Shown here piece by piece: positions 38,984 to 50,509 of a stretch of DNA of 64,000 nt; the stretch's first letter is position 1, and each line of letters begins with the position of its first letter. The DNA comes from Aureobasidium sp. EXF-3400 (taxonomy: Eukaryota; Ascomycota; Dothideomycetes; Dothideales; Saccotheciaceae), in NCBI GenBank assembly GCA_024195585.1, contig SWBL01000182.1, positions 36,123-100,122 on the forward strand. Direction: 5' to 3'. Position numbers and translations under genes: made by a program. The notes below the pieces were generated by a model. That model did not search any database and had not been told where the DNA came from. It saw only the letters and a program-made list of their open reading frames with translations.

Positions 38984-41758
38984 ATGGCGACCAACTCATC
39001 CCTGGTGCCGTCGTCGTCGGACCTGCTGCTCCTCGTGCCCCGCCTGGCGCGCAACATGGCCGACCTGGCCATGCGCTGGATGCCCGCAGACACCATGACC
39101 GCCCCGATCGCCAATGCTTCCTCCGAGCACCTGCTCAACTCGACCGCTACTCTCGTCCACCAAGCCGCTTCCTCGACTGTCGCTCCCGCTGCCTTACCTT
39201 CATCCACTGGCTATTTGTCCTTCCTCACTCTCCCCTTCTCGGCCGACGCAATCAAAGGCTTCGGCGGGATGTTCGCATACATTGGCTCGCGCTGGGCTTT
39301 GGCCACCTTTGCCATCTCCATCTTCCTCAACCGCACCCACTTCTACGCCTCGTCGCGCCAGAGCCTAAATCCGCGTTGGCACACTCGTCTACTCCTCTAC
39401 TCGGGCCCCATTCTGCTCCTCTCCTACCACGTCTTGTCTATTCTGCAAGCCTTCAAGTGTCAGACATCTCTCGACTATCCTCTGTTACGGTATGGCGACC
39501 CCAACAAGAATCTAGCCATCAACTTTGGCGGTGAAGGTGGCTTTGTACACGACTTCAGCTCCAAGCTTCTTTTCTGGAAGTCGGATGCCGAATGCTGTCG
39601 CGCAATGAACATGTCCCTTGAGGACGACAAGTTCCTCGATGTCATGGGGTCCTTCTCGCTCCTCTGGCCTCTTTTCCTGACCCTCTGCTTCAGCCAGTTC
39701 ATCGAAACCCTGAACTGTGCTCTTCAAGGAAGACAGCCCTTGCCCGAGACTGGCATGACTACATTCGAACACTCGCTGGCTTTTGCCGAATCAGAAGCCA
39801 TGCTTACCAACGCCATCGGTCTGAGTATCTTTGGTCCGGCCGACTCCACTTCCCGCTCTCGACCAACCCCCGACTCGTCAGACCCTTCGGACCTCTCCAA
39901 TATACTCCTGACAAAGTCCATGGTTCTTCAACGACTTAACGTTCCTTCAGAGGTCTTGCTCATTGCACTCATCTCTTGTTTGAGCCACATTAGTAGCGCA
40001 GTACTTGCTATCACCGGCCGAAGACACCAAGTGCGTCTGGTCAATACGGGCATCTGGGCTGTGTGCTACATGGCTGCTTTCTGTTGGAGCTTCGTCAACG
40101 CTCTCTCTAGCCCTCTCGGTTCAGATATCAGCATCCTCCGCTTCCCTACTGTCTGCATCATCGGCTTCATTCCTCACATGCTCATCATTCTAGGCATTCT
40201 GGTTTGCTCGTGCATCTATGCTATAGCTTTGTTGCTCAACGCACTATCGCTTCCGCCTGGTGCACCTCCGAATCCATCCATCAAAGAGCGCTTTTCTATT
40301 GCTTTCAACAACATGCAAGCCAACGTTCAGTTCTCGTCGGTCTCAGCCATGAGGCTGAGTTGGACCGAAGATTTTTACACCGTTCTTCTAAAGATAGGCT
40401 TCAACGTCCTTACAGCCGCAAGCGAGTCCGTCTTTCTGAACGAAGGGAGCAAGATCCAGATCCGTGCCATGACCTGGCTGGAAGAAGAGCGAATGCAGGA
40501 GTTCACTTCAATGTTGGAGGATCGCCGCCGCGCAAGCGTAGTTCCCTCTGACTTGCTCGAAGAACGTATCGCCAAGGGTCTGAGCTTCACCGACCACAGA
40601 ACAATGCCCTCAGCGTCAGGTTTTGCTGTTGAGAGAAAGTCCAAATCTGCCGCTGAGGCTGCCAGTCACAGAACCGTGAATAACGACAACGGACTTGGAA
40701 TTGCAGAACGTCGTGGTAGATGGGAGCTTAGCTTCAAATTCCTCAAGAGTCTGCTGTGGTTGCTTATTCGTATTAACAGCCGTCTCGCCTTGAATTGTCT
40801 TTCGAGGTTGGGCATCGAGCGTGCACCCAACTGGCTGACCAGAGCTGCCGACTACAGACAACCGACTGGTTCTTCTCCGTCCAAACAACGATTTAGTCAA
40901 CGAGCATCAACGCCTGACTTCTGGCTGGTCTCGGAAAGAGGCGTGATGTCTTTGCCACAGAACGGTGACGTTGATGTTGAGGTCGAGATGCGCAGAAGAC
41001 TGCAAGCATCTTCCGGCAGCGCTGCAGGCGAAGATGCTGTCGATGCCGATTTGTATAATTGGTGGAAGCGTGGTGGATGGTGGGGAGATCTGGACAACAG
41101 TGGCAACTACGAAGCTCGAGAGCAGGACGACGATACAACTAGCATGATCTCCATGTCCACCAACGCAACCAGCGAAGCCGACTCGGACGACGATAGCGGC
41201 AGAAGGACACCAACGCAAGAAGACTTTACTCGAAGTCGAGAACAAACACCCTCAGCAGAGTTCGAAGTGGCAGACCTAGCTCGACTGCTGGATCCACAAA
41301 CAGCATCCGACAGAGAAGAAGCACAGATGCTTGCCCGTCACCTTCAAAGCGAAAAGCCAATGACACGCTCCCAGTATCGTCAGCGGGTGAACCGTGAAAA
41401 AGCACGAGTGCTGAACGTTCCCTATCTCGAGCCCGCCTTCAGCGAGAAAACAGAAGGGGTCTCGAATTCGACGACCGAGGTGGACAACCTGGAACGATTC
41501 CTCCTTGAAAGGCGTCTGGCGAAACGTCAAGAGCCGGAGGGAGCGGCTGGTTCTTGGGATTCGGGCGCCGATGGTATGGGATCTAGCGGACCGCAGTGTG
41601 TCGTCTGCCAGAGTAGCCCTCGAGTCATTGTTGCATGGCCCTGCGGCTGTCTCTGCGTGTGTGATGAATGCAGGTTGGGAGTTGCTGTCAGGTCGTTCAC
41701 GAAGTGCATGTGTTGCAGGACCAAAGTCGCGGCATACTCGAGGCTCTACGTCCCTTGA
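38984..41758 (+). CDS. Membrane RING-finger ubiquitin ligase, Asi1/Asi3-like
   Basis: This is a single exon of 924 residues. Six or more hydrophobic segments lie in the first 420 residues (for example WALATFAISIFLNR; LLLYSGPILLLSYHVLSIL; LWPLFLTLCFSQFI; CIIGFIPHMLIILGILVCSC). A long charged region follows (TSMISMSTNATSEADSDDDS). From residue 872 the end is a C-terminal RING: CVVCQSSPRVIVAWPCGC, LCVCDECR and CMCCRTKV. Multi-pass N terminus plus extreme C-terminal RING is the layout of yeast Asi1 and Asi3, which act in the inner nuclear membrane to degrade mislocalised proteins and latent transcription factors. The functional assignment is by architecture; other membrane RING ligases are possible. 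Confidence 0.82.
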   Translation: MATNSSLVPSSSDLLLLVPRLARNMADLAMRWMPADTMTAPIANASSEHLLNSTATLVHQAASSTVAPAALPSSTGYLSFLTLPFSADAIKGFGGMFAYIGSRWALATFAISIFLNRTHFYASSRQSLNPRWHTRLLLYSGPILLLSYHVLSILQAFKCQTSLDYPLLRYGDPNKNLAINFGGEGGFVHDFSSKLLFWKSDAECCRAMNMSLEDDKFLDVMGSFSLLWPLFLTLCFSQFIETLNCALQGRQPLPETGMTTFEHSLAFAESEAMLTNAIGLSIFGPADSTSRSRPTPDSSDPSDLSNILLTKSMVLQRLNVPSEVLLIALISCLSHISSAVLAITGRRHQVRLVNTGIWAVCYMAAFCWSFVNALSSPLGSDISILRFPTVCIIGFIPHMLIILGILVCSCIYAIALLLNALSLPPGAPPNPSIKERFSIAFNNMQANVQFSSVSAMRLSWTEDFYTVLLKIGFNVLTAASESVFLNEGSKIQIRAMTWLEEERMQEFTSMLEDRRRASVVPSDLLEERIAKGLSFTDHRTMPSASGFAVERKSKSAAEAASHRTVNNDNGLGIAERRGRWELSFKFLKSLLWLLIRINSRLALNCLSRLGIERAPNWLTRAADYRQPTGSSPSKQRFSQRASTPDFWLVSERGVMSLPQNGDVDVEVEMRRRLQASSGSAAGEDAVDADLYNWWKRGGWWGDLDNSGNYEAREQDDDTTSMISMSTNATSEADSDDDSGRRTPTQEDFTRSREQTPSAEFEVADLARLLDPQTASDREEAQMLARHLQSEKPMTRSQYRQRVNREKARVLNVPYLEPAFSEKTEGVSNSTTEVDNLERFLLERRLAKRQEPEGAAGSWDSGADGMGSSGPQCVVCQSSPRVIVAWPCGCLCVCDECRLGVAVRSFTKCMCCRTKVAAYSRLYVP

Positions 41759-42474
41759 GACACTATCCTCTCTTCTACTGTAAATATTGATGAATTTTCG
41801 GTGAAGCCACCCAAACAGTCGTGATCCCCGCGTAAACACATCTCCAATGCCACGATCCTGAAGTGACCTGTGAAACGTCCTCCCCATGTGCAAAAGTAAT
41901 GTGTAGCCGCAAGAACGCACGGCGGTTTCGATAAATAAGAAGATATCCATTGAAACGCTATGTAAAGCCCTCCTGCTCGAGGTTGTATGCCCCGTAGAGT
42001 GCTTCCCAATGGTGAAGTTCGGTCACATACGAATTTTTATGAGCAGTTCCGTCCTAGGAAATCTTACGCCCTCGTCACATGCGACTCTCAAAGCGATGAT
42101 ACACACGAGACGAAGGTCAAGCATCCTTAGATACTCCTCTTGTCTGTTGCCTTGTACACAGAGTGATCGATAGCTTGATACTGCTGCTCCGAAAATAATT
42201 AAGCGAGGCAGGCACGACCATGGCAGGTGACTTTTCATGAGCACTAACCCGATGTGGCTATCTGCGCGTAACTTCTTGCTGACCTCTCGTACGCTGCAGC
42301 AATCACATTAGACACGAAAGACCCAAATTGCTCAAATGAAAACCAAAGCAAAACATCACTTGATCGAGTCACCAAAAATTGCAATTCTCTACGCAGCGCA
42401 GGACTCTGCTGCAATTCGCCCTACAGACATCTCTATTGTCGTTTCATAAACAGCATCGACCAATGCGTGCCAAT
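41759..42474. other. Convergent 3' intergenic region
   Basis: These 716 bp lie between the 3' ends of the RING gene and the Arf-GEF gene. No gene was supported on either strand. Confidence 0.5.
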
Positions 42475-45400
42475 CTACGCGACCTCCGGACTCTTCTCCT
42501 CGGCAGTAGGCACAGGTGTGCTTGCCTCGACTCTATCAGGGGCTGCTTCTGCCTTGATTTCTGTTCCCTTCTCTTCTCTCACCTCTGGCTCCGGGAAGAG
42601 CTCTTCCATCAAGCCTGGCAAGAACTTTTGCAGCCTGTTCGATGTGTCGTTCCACAGTCGTTTTTGCTGGTCCGTCTGTGCACCGCTGTCGTCTGGCCGC
42701 TTTAGATAGCCGCCACTGGACATGACGAGCAATATGTTCTTGAGAGACTCCGATACAGCTTCCGTCTAGAGATGACATGTCAGCCTCATGAGCACGAACT
42801 AGAGATACCAGGAAACTTACCAATGTGTCACCTTGACCACTCTTCACCAAGCGGTCCATAAGGTCCAAGATCTGCATCCACAAATCGTGCATACCATCCC
42901 ACGCGCTGAGCATCACGAGATAATGCAAGAAGATCTTGCACAGAAGCTGTGCCGTTTGTACACGCATCTCGCCCATACCCAAAGGATCTGTCTGATACAC
43001 CTCAGGCTTGAGCAACTGCTGAACCAGGGGGAACACGACCTGACCGAAGATATTCGTCCACTCCTTGTGCTCTGGCGATGCGAGATCGTTGGACAACAAG
43101 CACCGTTGCAGAGATGCGAATGACTGCTGGCGAATTTCTCGAGAAGGACTAACACATTGCATGATGAAGCATCTGAAAATGGGAAGCCAATATGCCTGCC
43201 AGGCCTCATCAGGTTCCAGATGAGATTGCTCGATGAAGGCCGGTACTCGGCCAGTCATTTGCGATACGATGGCCATCGCTCTGACACCGCGAAGGGTGGC
43301 CTCATCGGGTGCTGGTCGCTTCTCGGGTGCTGCTGGTTTACCCCGTCTTGCATTCGGATCCTTCCGTTGTTCACGAACAGCACTGACCGTGGCGAAGGTA
43401 TTCAACAAACCGATGGCCGACTCGTAATTATCAGCAGTAATTGCCTGAGGTGATCCTGTAGCAATGTCTTCGGTGATGTGGAAGGCCAATGGAGCAGCTT
43501 CAGGATTTGGTTGAAGAGCGTGAAGTACCGACCAGAAGTCCGGCGATGTTGCCATCTCTTTCCGGAGGCTTGCAGAGCCCTTGATGCATCCCGACATTCC
43601 CTTGAGTATTGTTGGACCGCATCGTTGGAGAAGATCCTGATTGAAAGAAGAGATTGTATGCAACACAACTGGTGCGCGAACATAATCGTGATCCTGCTTG
43701 TGGTCAGAAACAGATGCGTGGCCATCCTGAAGAGTACTAACGTCGCTAGCTTTGAGCAGATTCAAGAGGTAGTAAGCAGCCCGGCCGACCGTCACCGGAT
43801 GTAGGTTGTCTGCATCATGGATCACAGACTTCAGTGATTGAGCAACGTCTTTGCCGAACGATGAGACCGAATCTTGATCACGCGTTGCGAGGACGGTGGC
43901 AAGCTCAAGGACGCAAACAAGGGCCGGATCGTAGTCTGGAGTGGTGGGCTGCGGCTTTTGGCCATTAGGACGTATAGGAGTTGGAGAAGCGATTGGTGGC
44001 TTCACAACGATGACTTTGGGCGAATTCTCCACGTCGTCTGGTGGCAGGTATGAGAGGAGCGACTGCGTGAAAGCCCCGAGAGATTCGCTCGGCATGTTGC
44101 TAATGAAGTACATATCAGCGTAGGTTCATGAGAGGTTGAACAGTGTTTTGCTTACCCAATGTTGGCAATGACTTCGTCCATTCGACAGGCACTGATACAG
44201 TCCACAGTGCAAAGAGTTGCCTCTATCTCTTGATCGTTTGGCTCCGGCGGCTCGTCGTTCATCACGCTTGACACATAGGATGTGAAAGCAGAGAACAACC
44301 CGATATCAGTCGATTTGTCGTTGCGTTCTACGACTTGAGCGGGGCTCTGAAGAGGAATAGGTGGAAGATCAAGTTTTGATGTCAATGTAGACAGGGTCGT
44401 GGGAATGAGCGAGTTTATGAAGAGGTTGAGGATGATGCGAATGATCTGTTTCCGAAGGGTCAGCACAATACGGATACCAATCTTGGTATTCAACTTACAT
44501 GACTCCAGCCATCTCGGATCGTGGCTTCGTGGCCGTTGATTATTCGGAATAGCACAAGTGTAGCAAGCTGTGCCTTGTTTTCTCGGCCAAAGTCGACGGC
44601 GAATTTGCTCACCATGATACTCTTACCATTTGCTTGCACTTCAGTATTGAGGGCAGTGCTGGCTGGTGTCTCCGTAGCCAGTGTGCTGATTTGTGCGAGA
44701 GAAGCTATGATGTGGTCAAGACAGTCATGAAGCCCATGCTTGGCTGCGATTTGAGCGCACTGATCGAAGCCAGAGATGACTCTCTGGAAGACAGTATCAT
44801 CAGTGGCAGACATGAAGACGTAATTAAGGGTTGCAACAACAGGTCTCCATGTGGCTGCAAACATGTCTGCATCGTAGATATTAGTGTCGCACAGTACCAG
44901 ATCTTGCGCGGTCTGAGTCTTAATCAGGAGTTCCTTCCAGGCATGTTCGAAAGCGTGCTTGTTGTCATGTTCCTCTGGCAGAATAATCTCTCGGGTCCTG
45001 ATCGAATCATAAATCCCTTGTAGATACTCTGGCTCAAAGTCTTTGCCTCCATTGACACCCCGCAAGTTGCGAGCAAAGTCGGTCACTGCCATTCGCGCTT
45101 GCTTCATATTTGGGTTGTGCTGATCGGTGTTAAGCATAATAATTGCATATGTCAGAACATAGACGGCGTCCTTGTCCGCAATGCCCTCAGGGTCGGTCTT
45201 ATCGCAGTACTTCTCCGCAAAGACTGTAACAATCCTCTCAATAAGCTGCGATTCACCTGGAAGACGGAATGAGTTGAGAATCTGGCGCAAAGCCTCGTCA
45301 ACACGTTGTCCAGTGAAATCGAACAGATCGATGAAGGCATCAAGGATAGCCTCGTTCGACCTCTTTGAAATGAATTCTCCCAAGACCTTCTTGTCGACTC

Positions 45401-47440
45401 GAGATGTTCCTTTAAGGAAACGTGTGATGGACATGAAATCGTCTTTGTTCTCGATGATTCCTTCAGAAGCCAGATAAGCAAGACCGACCTTGGGGTTCTC
45501 GTTGAATTTGGTGGCGCCGCGGATGATGATCTGTTTACGAATTCTCTGTTCGCGGAGTGCTTCCAAACGAGGCAACCCTTCGGTCACAGGCTCATCGTCG
45601 AGTCTATCGGCGATGAATTGCACATATCCAAGCAGCGAGTCCAGGCAGAGCGGTGGCACATTTGTGGTACTCCAGGTGGCCGAATCCGGGAATGCGTTAC
45701 GCGAGAGGAGGCCAACCATGTCCAGACACAAGTCACTTCGGTCAATCTCACAATCGTAGTTCACGAAGAGCTCGGCCATAAAGCTGGGAATTCTGACCAA
45801 AGCTCCAACGCTTTCCACCATGGCTTCTCTTGCGTCGGGCTTTCGCGAGCCACCTTCCATACCCAGTTTTTGTCTGTCCTTGACCGGCACCGGAGTCGAC
45901 CGACCACTTTGCGTAGCAGATGCAGCTGGCTTGACAAGTCTTGGGGCCTGAGGTACACCTTCGTATAGAGTAGGATTGATGGTTGGTTCATCAGGAATTG
46001 GAACGCGAGGATGCAGGCAAGCAACAATATATGAGAGGTATAGCTCTTGCTGGAGTCGTAACACGCTACGACAGGTCGCGAGCAAGGTCCCAGCGACGCG
46101 TAATGACTCGTGAAGGAGGGCGATGTTTTCAGAACGCACGAGTTGGAACAAGTTCCGACATAGAGTATCCTTAGCCAGCGAAGCTAATGATGGATGGTAG
46201 GCTATTGAGGGACCGGCAACCTCGAGCGCCACATTTACGATGCGCAAAGCCATGACTCGCATGGTATCGGTGTACTGTCTGTCGTGGGGATCAAGAAGTT
46301 CAGCTAGCGTGCGGAATAGCTCTCTGATCGAAGGCAAGCCATATGGCTTGATATCGGGAATGTCAGTGGTCTCGGTTGCTTTGGTCAAGTCGACTTGGCT
46401 AGCATTGAATTCTGCAGATGGTCTCTCACCACCGGTCACACGAGGCACATCAAGGCTTCCAGACGGAGGAGTATCCTGAGCGGGTGTCGAACCAATCTGG
46501 GTAGTGCTAGAGTCAATCTTGAAGTTGTCTTGGTGGCTCGGGTTGTCATGTTCGGGCAACGACTCGAGATGGGTCAATCTCTGGAAGATGGTCTGGCACA
46601 TGGTGACCATGGTAATCTCGGCCGAACGACGGAGTACCTCACTCATACGCAGTGCACAGCATATCGAAATACCACATTCCATCATGGCGCAGACACTCTG
46701 ATCTCCGAGGACTTCGCCCGAAGGACCTGTGATGATAATCTCCATGAGCTTGAGGATACGAAGAAAGACGACATCATCTGATGCAGTGTTGTCACCCTCG
46801 AAGCGGCAGTTTGTTACACTCGAAGACAAGAGCATCATGGCGTAAGGAAAGTTGGGCATGCCCGGACTGATGATGTTGTACGAGAGCATCTTTGTGATTG
46901 CGATCAGGGCCAGCGAAGTGATAGGGGCGGTTGTAGACGATGAACGGATGACCTGCAAGAAAGGCTGGAGGATCGAGGGAGTGTCGACGGTGCGAATGTC
47001 TGTCGGATAAAGGTGTCAATCGTACTGTTGGACATACGGCCTGAGAGGGGACATGGCATACCTCTGCATCCCTTAAGCTGGCTGCGCAGACGCGCAAAGG
47101 CAGACAGGAGCGGGTTGTCCTGGATGCTCTTCCCCTTCTTGCCGCGGAGCCCCCATCGTGTAGCCAGTTGTCCACCGTCGGCATCGTCGCCGACGGCTAG
47201 AGAAGCGAGAGAGGACGGTGGACGTCTAGCAGCACCGCCGCCGAGGATTGCTGATACCGAAGACTGGGCCCAGCGCGCATGCTTGCGCATGGCGGATGTG
47301 ACGGTGATACATTCTGTAATGATCAGGGCCACGGGGTCGATGGCTACGCTGACGGCACGCGTCGCTGTCGGGTTGTCGGCTGCCGTCGTCAAACTCGACC
47401 TACTGCTGTGGACATCGTCTGCGCCCATGCCATTGCTCAT
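42475..47440 (-). CDS. Arf guanine nucleotide exchange factor, Gea1/2-GBF1 type (Sec7 domain)
   Basis: This protein activates Arf1 at the early Golgi to start COPI coat assembly. Exons 47440-47062, 46999-44499, 44445-44156, 44099-42821 and 42765-42475 give 1579 residues, the usual length. An N-terminal DCB/HUS region precedes the Sec7 domain at about 620-800 (FNENPKVGLAYLASEGII; RQILNSFRLPGESQLIERIV, whose Glu is the catalytic finger). The stretch VYVLTYAIIMLNTDQHNP has Tyr and Asp at the positions associated with brefeldin A sensitivity. Conserved HDS-type helices follow. The C terminus is Glu-rich and low-complexity. All four junctions are phase-consistent and restore conserved sequence. 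It is divergent from the mannosyltransferase gene only in the sense of tandem spacing: both are on the minus strand, 321 bp apart. Confidence 0.94.
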
Positions 47441-47761
47441 TGTGCTCGTTGGATTGCTGCCGTGTACATTGACCTGCTACTCGGAAAATCACCTAAATGT
47501 CGTCGACGTATCCATCAAGGCCGTCAAAGCTTCATGCACCGACTCGCCCCGGATTCTCGCGTCAACTCACCCCCGAGCCTCGCCGCATCCACTGCAATCA
47601 GACACACCCTGGACAAGCACAAGCAGGAAGCCAATTCGTCATGCTCTTTCTCTAATGCGCTAGCTTTTTGCAAATACATATACCGACATGTTTAGACCTT
47701 CGTGTTCGTTTATAATAACTCATGCACAACTCCTGATTTCCCTTTAGACATTGCCGTTCTC
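47441..47761. other. Intergenic region upstream of the Arf-GEF gene
   Basis: These 321 bp lie between two minus-strand genes and contain the Arf-GEF promoter. No element is recognised. Confidence 0.5.
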
Positions 47762-49503
47762 CTATGCTACCGCCCCCTTGTCTTTCACAACTGCCTCAGC
47801 TGCCTTCTCGGCCTTGTCGGCTAGCCTGTCCAAAAAAGTTAGCCAGCACATTCTAACAAGCGTTTCCATGCACACTCACCCCTTGGCACTATCTTTGACG
47901 CCCTCGGCTGCCTCCTTTGCTGCTGCTTTGGCTCCTCCAGCCACCTCCTTGGCCGCTTCTTTGGCATTTCCAGCAGCATTCTTGACACCATCGACCACAT
48001 CCTTTGCGGCGTCTGCAGCTTTCTGCGCATCGACAATCTCCGACTTGTCCTTCTCCCATTCGCTGGCTGTGTCATCGAATTGGGACTGGATCTTGTCCAT
48101 GGTTGCCTTCTTCTTGTTCTCCTCTTCCTCGCGTGCTTTCCTCTCCTTTTCCATCTCTTCCATATGCCTGATGTCGTCCAAGCTGGGCTCGTAAAGATGC
48201 CAGATGGTGTAGTGAGGAAGTCCGACCACTGAGTATTGCATACGCTTCGCCATCTACAAACTTGATTAGTCCCCATCTTGATGAGTTTGCTTGTGTCATA
48301 ACATACCTTGCCGAATCCCTCGGTCTCCGCGTGCTTCTCGAAACTGAAGGCAGGGAAATGGACGCCGGAACGGAAAACCTTTGCCTTGGCCAAGATACTG
48401 ACACCACCAACACCGTCAATCTCCATCTCCATGTCCGGGTCACCGTAGGGGTCACGCAAGTAGGCCAAATGAGGACGCCAAGTGGCGTATTCTGCATAAC
48501 CCTCTACGATAACAGCGTCTTCGTCGAGTGTGTCGGCTAGAGCCAAAGCAGTTTCGGACTCTTGCCATGAGTTGAGATCGTAAGGTTGTTCACCACCAAG
48601 CCAATCAGGCAGAGGTCTCCAGACGTCTGTCACGTGTGTCAGTATAGCAAGCTGCATTTGCAGAGAGAAAGATTCTTACTTGGTACAATGACATCCTTGT
48701 TGTGTCTCATCAAGTCCTCCAGAATCGTGAATGGCGCCGTCTCGACATCGACATCTCTCCAGTAGACCCAGCTATGTGTGGGGCGCAGAGCTGCACTCAG
48801 AAGCCAGTTACGTGCTTGGGCCATGCTCTTTCTTCTGCTAGCTTGGGCAGCAAAACCGTGTCTACTCTCGACGTCCTGGTTGACCTTTTGTCCAAAGTCC
48901 TTCTCGATGACCGAGACCTCACCGAAAGGCATACCGTCCTTTTCGCTAGCCTGCAATTGGGCCAGAAGATCAGAAAGCAAGGTGAGGGTGTTGTCCTTGG
49001 AATCACCAACGAGGAAGGCCAGGTCGATGAGGTGGTGAGGATAGGTCAAGTTGCGCAGGTGAGAAAAGAACATGGGCAAATGGGGAGAAGCATCTCTAAG
49101 AGGAGCGCAGAGGAGAATTCTCTCTTCACGCTCCCAGCCTCTTGCGGTACCCTGAACATTGGCAAGGTCGTAATATCGGACAGTCTCAAGCTGAAGCTGC
49201 TGGCTTCCGGAGAACAGGCCGAGTGAAAGGGCGGGTAGTACAGCCTGGCGGGTCGAAGGGAAGAAGAGGAAGACGGCGGCCAAAACGAGGGAGCCGATCA
49301 GGGCCAGCCGTAGCATGAGCTGACGACGTCGTCGCATGGCGGGCTGTGAGCGGGGAGCGAATCTGGATGTCGAGACATGTCAGCGCCATGGACAGAAAGA
49401 ACAGGCTCTGGAGAGGAAGCGCATACTTGTGAGGTTCGATGGAAAAGTTGGAGCGCCCGCCCAGCGGATATGCGCCAGAATTGGAGTAGCCATGTCTGTT
49501 CAT
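47762..49503 (-). CDS. Anp1/Van1/Mnn9-family mannosyltransferase (mannan polymerase II subunit)
   Basis: This Golgi alpha-1,6-mannosyltransferase family member extends N-glycan mannan. Exons 49503-49427, 49362-48680, 48626-48307, 48253-47880 and 47825-47762 give 505 residues. It is a type II membrane protein: a short cytosolic N terminus, then LMLRLALIGSLVLAAVFLFF. The catalytic domain has ILLCAPLRDASPHLPMFFSH, DLAFLVGDSKDNTL, WVYWRDVDVETAPFTILEDL (the DVD metal-binding motif) and NVWRPLPDWLGGEQPYDLNS. The conserved fold ends near YTIWHLYEPSLDDIRHMEEM. The last 90 residues are an Ala/Lys/Glu-rich repeat-like helix (AAKDVVDGVKNAAGNAKEAA) resembling LEA or apolipoprotein tails and not part of the enzyme fold. 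Confidence 0.88.
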
Positions 49504-50509
49504 TGTTGCTCGCTGAGTTGAGGAGGCATGTACGGGAAGCATGCACGACGAATGGTGGCCTAGACACGAGGGCCGACGTCTGGGAGGGCCGCAGAAATGA
49601 TATGGAAAGTCTCCAGAAACGAGAGGTTGAGCAAATTGACCAGACTGATGTTAGCAACTATCTCACGGAGGAGAAGCGGAAGCGTTTAGCTTTGGCCGAC
49701 AGGGCCCCCTTTCTCGCGTTCAGGGTTACGTGGTGATCCCCACGCCTAACATCTGTGACGACGTGGTGGTACATGGCGACTGGCAGGCAGATTCACGGAG
49801 AAAGCTAGGCTAGCAAAGAAGCATATGCTGCATTCGAGATTGGAATATATTAAGAGGTATATGGAAGGGAGCTCGAATTTGGGTCGGCTCGAGTGGCTAG
49901 CCGGCCGCATGTTAGACGGTTCCTCGAGATATGTCTCCTTTCTGACAAGGCAGAGCATTCAAAAGCATGACGGCAAATAGCACCATGTCGAGATACAGCT
50001 AGGTGAGAGGTCCGACTCGGGTCAAATGTTCAACAGGAGAGTGTCCGGGTCATGCACGGTATCGATACTCAACACCGGACATTAAGGAAACCGGGTCGGA
50101 GCATGTCGCGAGTGAGCCAAGATTCGGGCCGTGGTTGTGGTAGAGAACGCTCAGGGTTTTGCAATGGAGCTTGTAAGAAGCTCTAATCAAAACTGCAGAT
50201 TGTAGAATAATCGCCAGATGGACGGAATTGGTGTCTGTTTGACCCAGAAATCAATCAGATATGAACTTGACATTGTCCGGACATGAGTTACAGCGTGAGA
50301 TGTGTCTTCATAGCAGCAGAAAGACCAGAAAAGAGGAAGCAGCTGCTTGGCGGGCCGTTGGCTAAGAAAGTGGACAGCTGCTCCTACCGTTCAAGATTTC
50401 CGAGACGGACTTTGTTGAGCAGACCAGCCTCTGAAAGCACTCTCACACCTCCGACCTCTATACCCCTCGCCCTCACTCCTTCTTCGTTTCGCAAAGAAGA
50501 GCATTCGCC
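49504..50509. other. Divergent intergenic region (Anp1 family / PDH E1 beta), 1.0 kb
   Basis: The hexamer CGGGTC occurs three times within 80 bp (50018, 50046, 50092). A CT-rich tract at about 50440-50500 precedes the PDH start codon, typical of highly expressed fungal genes. No gene was supported. Confidence 0.5.
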
